Source: Kiritimatiellia bacterium
Lineage (GTDB): Bacteria; Verrucomicrobiota; Kiritimatiellia; RFP12; UBA1067
Assembly (NCBI GenBank): GCA_017403825.1
Contig: JAFRDO010000006.1
Span: forward strand, 1-64,000
Reading direction: 5' to 3'
DNA length: 64,000 nucleotides
The translations under genes were made by a program, and so were the position numbers. The notes beneath the pieces are model-generated. The model ran no database searches and was not told the DNA's origin. It saw only the letters and a list, made by a program, of their open reading frames with translations. Shown piece after piece: positions 59,240-64,000 of the stretch (position 1 is its first letter; the number at the start of each line of letters is the position of its first letter).

Positions 59240-59819
59240 TGCAAACCTCCGCACGGAGTTTTCGCAACTCTTCGAGAACGCCGAAATCAGGCAAGGCGGC
59301 GAGCCGCTCTGCTTCGTCCCAGTTGAAATCGGCATCGCCAACAGCCGCAACCATCATCTTCCGCGCAGTCGCAAGAAGTTCCGGGGACGGCGGATAGTAT
59401 GCAATCAGAATACGCTCCACAAGCGCAAGTTCAGGCGGAATGATTCTGACGGTTCCATACGGAGTCTCAAGTTCCCTGTTCGGAAGGACGGATTCGTTTT
59501 CGAGGATTCCGAGCAAGTCTATGCAAAGGCCACATACCACCCAACTTCGCGCAACACCCTTCCCGCCAAGTTCGGATATTATCTCCTGCATCAGGCGCGG
59601 CGGAATCGGTTTCAGAGACTTTCGGCAAAAATCTATGTCGCCAGACATATAGCCGCCTTCAGTGTAAAACTCGACCGCGCTTCCTCCGACCACGACAAGA
59701 GGAAAGCCATGACGCTGAAACAAAGTGGTAATGAGCCCCGACAACTTGAGCGCACGCTCGAGAAGATCAGAGGTGGACTCTATGTCCGCCATTGCCGCCT
59801 TTATGTCGATATCTCCCAT
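59232..59819 (-). CDS. Nucleotidyltransferase-fold protein
   Basis: The 195-residue protein shows VVVGGSAVEFYTEGGYMSGDIDF, the GG[S/G]...D-x-D arrangement of minimal nucleotidyltransferases such as AbiEii/MNT-like proteins. Its C-terminal helices include LALVERILIAYYPPS. It may nucleotidylylate a partner protein or RNA. AGGGA precedes the ATG and an extended -10 lies at 59846-59851. It is co-transcribed with the 55-aa gene and perhaps glf. Confidence 0.65.
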   Translation of the reverse strand: MGDIDIKAAMADIESTSDLLERALKLSGLITTLFQRHGFPLVVVGGSAVEFYTEGGYMSGDIDFCRKSLKPIPPRLMQEIISELGGKGVARSWVVCGLCIDLLGILENESVLPNRELETPYGTVRIIPPELALVERILIAYYPPSPELLATARKMMVAAVGDADFNWDEAERLAALPDFGVLEELRKLRAEVCNG

Positions 59820-59845
59820 TGCCGCGATTCCCTGTGATATGGCGT

Positions 59846-59851
59846 ATTATA
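59846..59851 (-). promoter_or_regulatory. Extended -10 promoter of the nucleotidyltransferase-like gene
   Basis: Minus-strand ATTTGGTATAATAC carries TGG before TATAAT. The leader to the ATG at 59819 is about 20 nt. Confidence 0.6.
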
Positions 59852-59947
59852 CCAAATCCGCCGGACTCGCAGTGCGGGATCTTGCTGTCTGAATGAGAAC
59901 TATGTGCGGAAATTCTTACGCCCCGATCTTCGTCCAGTCAAACTGCA

Positions 59948-62900
59948 CTACGGCTTGCCGCTGATGCGCTCGCGCATGCGCTGAAAGAGCGCATACAGGC
60001 CAGGCACAAACACTATTCCCACAAGCGTGGCGGCCAGCATGCCGCCCATGGTGCAGATGCCTACCGACCGCATCGCCCCGGCGCCAGCCGACCGCGCGAA
60101 GACAAGCGGAAGGACGCCTATGACGAAGCTCCACGCCGTCATCAGCACGGCGCGATAGCGAAGGCTTGCGCCGTTGAACGCGGCCTCGGCAATCGGCTTG
60201 CCGCTGGCGCGCTCCTGCTTCGAGAACTCGACCATGAGAATCGCGTTCTTGGCCGAAAGGCCGATGAGCATCACGCAGCCGAGCTGAGCGTAGACGGACG
60301 CCTGGGTATCCGTCAGCCACAGCGCGAAGTAAGCGCCGACAAGCGCGAAGACGACCGACAGCATCACGCTGACGGGAATGGTCCAGCTCTCGTACTTTGC
60401 CACGAGGAAAAGATACGCAAAGAGCATCGCGAGCGTCATCAGCCAGAACAGGCGTCCCTCGTTCTCCTTCTCCTGCAGCTGCACGGGGCCCCACTCCACG
60501 TCGAAGCCCTTAGGCTTCTGCATCTTCTCCACGAGTCGCATCACTTCCGAGGACGCCACGCCTTCCGCCGGCGTCACGTCGAACCACGCCGCCAGCATCT
60601 TGTTGTAGCTCATCGTCTCGCGGGTGCCGCCGACGTATTCAAGGCGTCCGATCGAAGAGAGCGGCACCGACTCGCCGTTCGGCGCCGGTATGCGTATCGA
60701 CTCCACGTCGGCCACGCCGCCGCGGTAGTCGGGGTCGTTCTGCAGCTTCACCTGGTAGACGCCGCCCTTGATGTTGAAGTCGTTCACGTAGTAGGAGGCG
60801 AGCTTGTTCTGGAGCGTGGAGAAGATCACCTTCGGGGTGAGGCCGAGTATCTCGGCCTTGCGGCGGTCGAGCTTCAGGTCCAGCTGCGGAGTGGAGCACG
60901 TGAAGCCGTGTACCGCAGACTTGACGAGCGGACTGGCCCGGAGCGCGGCGAGGAACTCGTCCGCCGCCGCCAGAAGCTCCTGCGGCTCGCACCCGGTGAC
61001 GGAACAGAAGTTGAAACCGACGCCCGACGAGCCGCCCAGCCCCTTGATGGCCGGCGGCTGGTTGAAGAAGAACTCGCCGGCGTAGAGGTTCGTGACTGCC
61101 GCGCGGAGCGAGTCCGACACGCGGTCGATCTGCAGCTCGGGGGTCCGGCGCTCGTTCCAGTGGGTAAGGCGTATGAGGCCGCCGCAGAGGTTCTCGCCCG
61201 ATCCCCACATGCGGTTCAGTCCGCAGAGCGACGACATCGACTGCACGCCTGGCGTGCGGGCGGCGATCTCGTGGAGCGCGTCGGCCATCTCGATAGTCCG
61301 CTCCAGGGCCTGTCCCTCGGCGAGCCTGCAGTACCAGGAGATGTAGCCGCGGTCCTCCTTTGGCAGGAACGTGGTCGGCACACGACCCGATAGCGCCTTC
61401 AGCGCGAAAGCGGCGGCGACCACGGCCAGCAGGGTGAGGATTCCCCTGCGCACGAACAGGCGCACGAAGAAGAGGTAGACGCTGCGCGAGCATCCGAGCG
61501 CGAAGTTGAACGGCGCGAAGACCAGCGAGGGCCGGCTGCGCGGCGGCTTGAGCATGTAGGCGCACAGAACGGGCGAAAGGACGAGCGCTACGGTTGTTGA
61601 CAAAACCAGCGCGATGCACATCGTGACGGCGAACTGCACGTACATCATGCCGGCCATGCCGGAGTAGAAGGCGAGAGGCAGGTAGCATGAGACGGTGACG
61701 AGCGTCGTCGCCACGATCGCGCCGGTGATCTGGCGCATCGACTTTACCGCCGCCGCCTTAGGCGAAAGCCCCTCGCGCGCCATCAGCGCCTGGCAGTTCT
61801 CCGCGACGACGATCGCATCGTCCACGAGCGAGCCGATGACAAGTATCAGCCCGAACATCGTCAGCACGTTTATCGTGTAGCCGAGCGGATAGAGGAACGC
61901 GAACGTGCCGAGCAGGGATATCGGTATCGCTATCGCCGGCACGAACGTCGCCCGCCAGTCCTGCAGGAAGAGGTAGGTGATCAGCACCACCAGCACAAGC
62001 GCAACGAGCAGCGTCTTGAACGTCTCCTTGAGGAACACCAGCGTGAACGCCGTCGAGTCGTCGGCGAGGACGCCCTTGACGCCGGCGGGCATGCGCGCGA
62101 TCCACTTCTCGACCTCCTTCTTGACGCGCGCCGCAGTCTCGACCGAGTTGGCGTCCGGCGACTTGTACACCTCCAGGTACACCGCCGGGCTCTCGTTGAA
62201 GCGCGACCGCACCGTGTAGCCCTTGCACCCCAGCTCCACGCGGGCGACGTCCTTCACGAGTATCTGCGCACCGGTCTCCGGGTCGCTGCGCACGACGATG
62301 TTCTCGAACTCCTCCTTGGTGGCAAGCCGTCCCTTCACATTGAGCTTGAAGCTCAGGTAGCGGTTGGCGTACTCGCCGCCGACTGTGCCGGCGGCGGCCT
62401 GGATGTTCTGAGACTCGATGGCGCTCTTGAGCTCGGCTATGCGCACGTTGAGCCCGGCGAGCCTGACGGGGTCCAGCCAGATGCGCATGGCGTACATGCG
62501 GCCCGACGTCTCCACCTGGCCCACGCCGTCCACGCGCGAGACGGCGTCTGCCACCTGCTTCTCGACGAAGTTCGAGAGGTCCATCAGGTCCATCTCGCGC
62601 CCGTCGGTCAGGAAGCAGTACATCACCATGCGGTCCTCGGGACGCTTCTTGACGATGATGCCGTTCTGCGTCACCTCCGTCGGCAGCTTCGGCTCGGCGC
62701 GCTTCACCGCGTTCTGCACGTTCATCAGCGCGATGTTCGACGGCGTGCCCGGCCTGAAGGTGCAGTAGCAGCTGTACAGCCCCTTCATGGTGCATGTCGA
62801 CTTGTAGTACCAGATGTCCTCGACGCCGTTGATCTGGTCCTCAAGGATCGTGGCGACGGAGTCGGAGAGGTCCTTGACCCCGGCTCCCGTGTAGCTGCAA

Positions 62901-63046
62901 GTGACGGTGATCGTCACCGGCGTGACGTTCGGGTACTCCGACACGGCCATGCGCGAAAGGCATATGGCTCCGCAGAGCGCGATCAGTATCGCCACCACCC
63001 ACGCCGCGCGCGGGTGGCCTATGAATATCTCGGACGGCGCCCTCAT
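59948..63046 (-). CDS. RND multidrug efflux permease (HAE1 family)
   Basis: The 1032-residue inner-membrane proton-driven pump resembles AcrB/MexB-type permeases. It has twelve predicted helices in two halves, each with a large periplasmic loop. The proton-relay region GSLVDDAIVVAENCQALM carries the two conserved Asp, and the second half shows GLSAKNAILMVEFSKQ with the conserved Lys. It overlaps the adaptor gene by 4 nt. The outer-membrane channel gene is not in view. Substrate range cannot be inferred. Confidence 0.92.
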   Translation of the reverse strand: MRAPSEIFIGHPRAAWVVAILIALCGAICLSRMAVSEYPNVTPVTITVTCSYTGAGVKDLSDSVATILEDQINGVEDIWYYKSTCTMKGLYSCYCTFRPGTPSNIALMNVQNAVKRAEPKLPTEVTQNGIIVKKRPEDRMVMYCFLTDGREMDLMDLSNFVEKQVADAVSRVDGVGQVETSGRMYAMRIWLDPVRLAGLNVRIAELKSAIESQNIQAAAGTVGGEYANRYLSFKLNVKGRLATKEEFENIVVRSDPETGAQILVKDVARVELGCKGYTVRSRFNESPAVYLEVYKSPDANSVETAARVKKEVEKWIARMPAGVKGVLADDSTAFTLVFLKETFKTLLVALVLVVLITYLFLQDWRATFVPAIAIPISLLGTFAFLYPLGYTINVLTMFGLILVIGSLVDDAIVVAENCQALMAREGLSPKAAAVKSMRQITGAIVATTLVTVSCYLPLAFYSGMAGMMYVQFAVTMCIALVLSTTVALVLSPVLCAYMLKPPRSRPSLVFAPFNFALGCSRSVYLFFVRLFVRRGILTLLAVVAAAFALKALSGRVPTTFLPKEDRGYISWYCRLAEGQALERTIEMADALHEIAARTPGVQSMSSLCGLNRMWGSGENLCGGLIRLTHWNERRTPELQIDRVSDSLRAAVTNLYAGEFFFNQPPAIKGLGGSSGVGFNFCSVTGCEPQELLAAADEFLAALRASPLVKSAVHGFTCSTPQLDLKLDRRKAEILGLTPKVIFSTLQNKLASYYVNDFNIKGGVYQVKLQNDPDYRGGVADVESIRIPAPNGESVPLSSIGRLEYVGGTRETMSYNKMLAAWFDVTPAEGVASSEVMRLVEKMQKPKGFDVEWGPVQLQEKENEGRLFWLMTLAMLFAYLFLVAKYESWTIPVSVMLSVVFALVGAYFALWLTDTQASVYAQLGCVMLIGLSAKNAILMVEFSKQERASGKPIAEAAFNGASLRYRAVLMTAWSFVIGVLPLVFARSAGAGAMRSVGICTMGGMLAATLVGIVFVPGLYALFQRMRERISGKP

Positions 63047-64000
63047 CGGGCCGCGGGCGCCGGCTTCACCACGTCGCCCTTCCTGACCTTGTGCGCCCCG
63101 TCGGCGACGATGCGCTCGCCGACGCGCAGCCCCTTCTCGACGAAAAGCCAGTCGCCGCTCAGGTCGCCGCGCGCGACAGTGCGCCGCGCCGCCCGCCCTT
63201 CCGCATCAAGCACCCAGACGTAGGGCCCCTGCGTGTCCTGCAGGATCGCCGTGGGCGGAATCGCCGGACGCATCACGCCCTCGGACGGGCGCACCGTCAC
63301 GGCGACCGTGCCGCCGACCTTGAGGAGCCCGTCTGGGTTGGCGAACTTCACGAACACCTGCACCGTGTCGGTCATCTCGTCCGCCGCGTTCTCCATGTAC
63401 TCGGGAACGCCGCCGCCGACCTTCGTGACGCCGTCGGCAAGAGTCAGCTCAACCTCCGCGCCGTCGGCGCGGAACGAGCCGCGGAACGTCTCCAGCAGCT
63501 CGCCGTTCGATATCGAGAACCTGACGCGCACCGGATCCTGCTGCACGAGCGTCACGAGCGTCTCCGCGCCCTTGTTCACGTAATTGCCCCTGGTCTTGCT
63601 CGTGGTCCCGAGCCGCCCCGCAACGGGGGCGACGATTACGCAGTGCTCGAGGTCGTCCTTCGCCGCGACGAGCTCGGCCTGCGCGGCCGCAAGCGCGGCC
63701 CGCGAGCTGTCGCGCTGCGACAGGGCGTTGTCCACCGCGTCCAGCGAGACGGCCCGCGTCTCAAGCAGCTTGTTGTGGCGCGCGTAGGAAAGCTCGGCAT
63801 ACTTCACGTTCGCCTTCGCCTCGGCCAGCTTCGACTCGGCGTTCTTCACCGCCGCCTCGTACTTCACGGGGTCCAGGCGGTAGAGCGCGTCGCCCTCCTT
63901 CACGTCCGCTCCGTTCTCGAAGCAGACCTCGAGTATCTCGCCGGAAACCTGGGGCACCACGTCGACCTTCTGTATAGCGACGACGCGGCCGGGATAGCTG
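63043..64000 (-). CDS. RND efflux periplasmic adaptor (partial, runs off the window)
   Basis: The visible 318 C-terminal codons encode an HlyD/AcrA-type membrane-fusion protein: lipoyl half-motif VSGEILEVCFENGADVKEGD, a coiled-coil hairpin (about 60 residues, ESKLAEAKANVKYAELSYAR) and the second lipoyl half with VAPVAGRLG. Beta-barrel and membrane-proximal domains follow. The frame continues to the window edge, so the signal peptide and start lie outside. It is coupled to the permease gene. Confidence 0.88.
   Translation of the reverse strand, partial: SYPGRVVAIQKVDVVPQVSGEILEVCFENGADVKEGDALYRLDPVKYEAAVKNAESKLAEAKANVKYAELSYARHNKLLETRAVSLDAVDNALSQRDSSRAALAAAQAELVAAKDDLEHCVIVAPVAGRLGTTSKTRGNYVNKGAETLVTLVQQDPVRVRFSISNGELLETFRGSFRADGAEVELTLADGVTKVGGGVPEYMENAADEMTDTVQVFVKFANPDGLLKVGGTVAVTVRPSEGVMRPAIPPTAILQDTQGPYVWVLDAEGRAARRTVARGDLSGDWLFVEKGLRVGERIVADGAHKVRKGDVVKPAPAAR

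Noticed and set aside
1..64000. CRISPR arrays, tRNA and rRNA genes
   Set aside because: No regularly spaced repeats of 24-40 bp and no tRNA or rRNA signature were noticed on either strand; a dedicated scan could still find a divergent one.

Overview
The window looks like a chromosomal segment of a G+C-rich bacterium of the Planctomycetes-Verrucomicrobia-Chlamydiae group, most likely a gut Kiritimatiellae-type organism. This is inferred from the LL-diaminopimelate aminotransferase route to lysine, very large secreted glycan-active proteins, an autotransporter-type beta-repeat protein, PEGA and FHA proteins, and an MEP isoprenoid pathway. No rRNA, tRNA or CRISPR array was seen.

Layout. (1) 1-10.2 kb is an A+T-richer accessory island, all on the minus strand. 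A seven-gene operon (7113 down to 485) encodes an HNH nuclease, an 82-residue protein, a Nudix protein, a PD-(D/E)xK nuclease fused to a DUF2075-type helicase/ATPase, a small frameshifted gene, a PLD-nuclease/P-loop ATPase and an OGG-like protein. It is a good candidate for an undescribed defence system. Next to it lie a decayed operon (two gene fragments around an intact ORF6N gene), a candidate 250-nt structured RNA and an unknown 444-residue protein. (2) 10.3-17.2 kb is an RNA-repair locus: rtcB, rtcA, two small genes, a tandem AAA+ ATPase and the divergent CARF-AAA+ activator gene rtcR. Two sigma-54 promoters with the same geometry precede the two minus-strand units, so the AAA+ ATPase and both small proteins are predicted members of the RtcR regulon. 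(3) 17.2-38.4 kb is mainly tightly packed minus-strand housekeeping: patatin, GH16, tlyA, PEGA, FHA, TadC-like, ribF, truB, queE, nitroreductase, NahK-like kinase, C39-like peptidase, rnc, CPA2 antiporter, dapL, O-antigen ligase/polymerase, ispG, rseP, dxr and purA. (4) 38.6-49.9 kb is a glycan-foraging locus. It holds a GH20-like protein, a 977-residue beta-repeat protein and a 1472-residue secreted protein joining a GH20-like barrel, an alpha/beta-hydrolase esterase, a five-Asp-box sialidase and a tyrosine-phosphatase domain. They are transcribed divergently from a NarL-type two-component system, with a C5TAA/TTAG5 palindrome between the two promoters. (5) 51.2-58.0 kb is an A+T-rich integrated element, bounded by a 26-bp direct repeat and inserted at the 3' end of glf, separating glf from comEC. 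It carries a tyrosine recombinase, a polymerase-like putative replication protein, small and membrane proteins, and a candidate leader RNA. (6) 58.0-64.0 kb holds glf, a small gene, a nucleotidyltransferase-like gene, and an RND efflux permease with its adaptor running off the window.

A recurring promoter form, an extended -10 close to TGNTATAAT, precedes many genes. It often lies only 6-11 nt from the start codon, which implies leaderless or nearly leaderless mRNAs. Assignments rest on motif reading alone; no database search was run.
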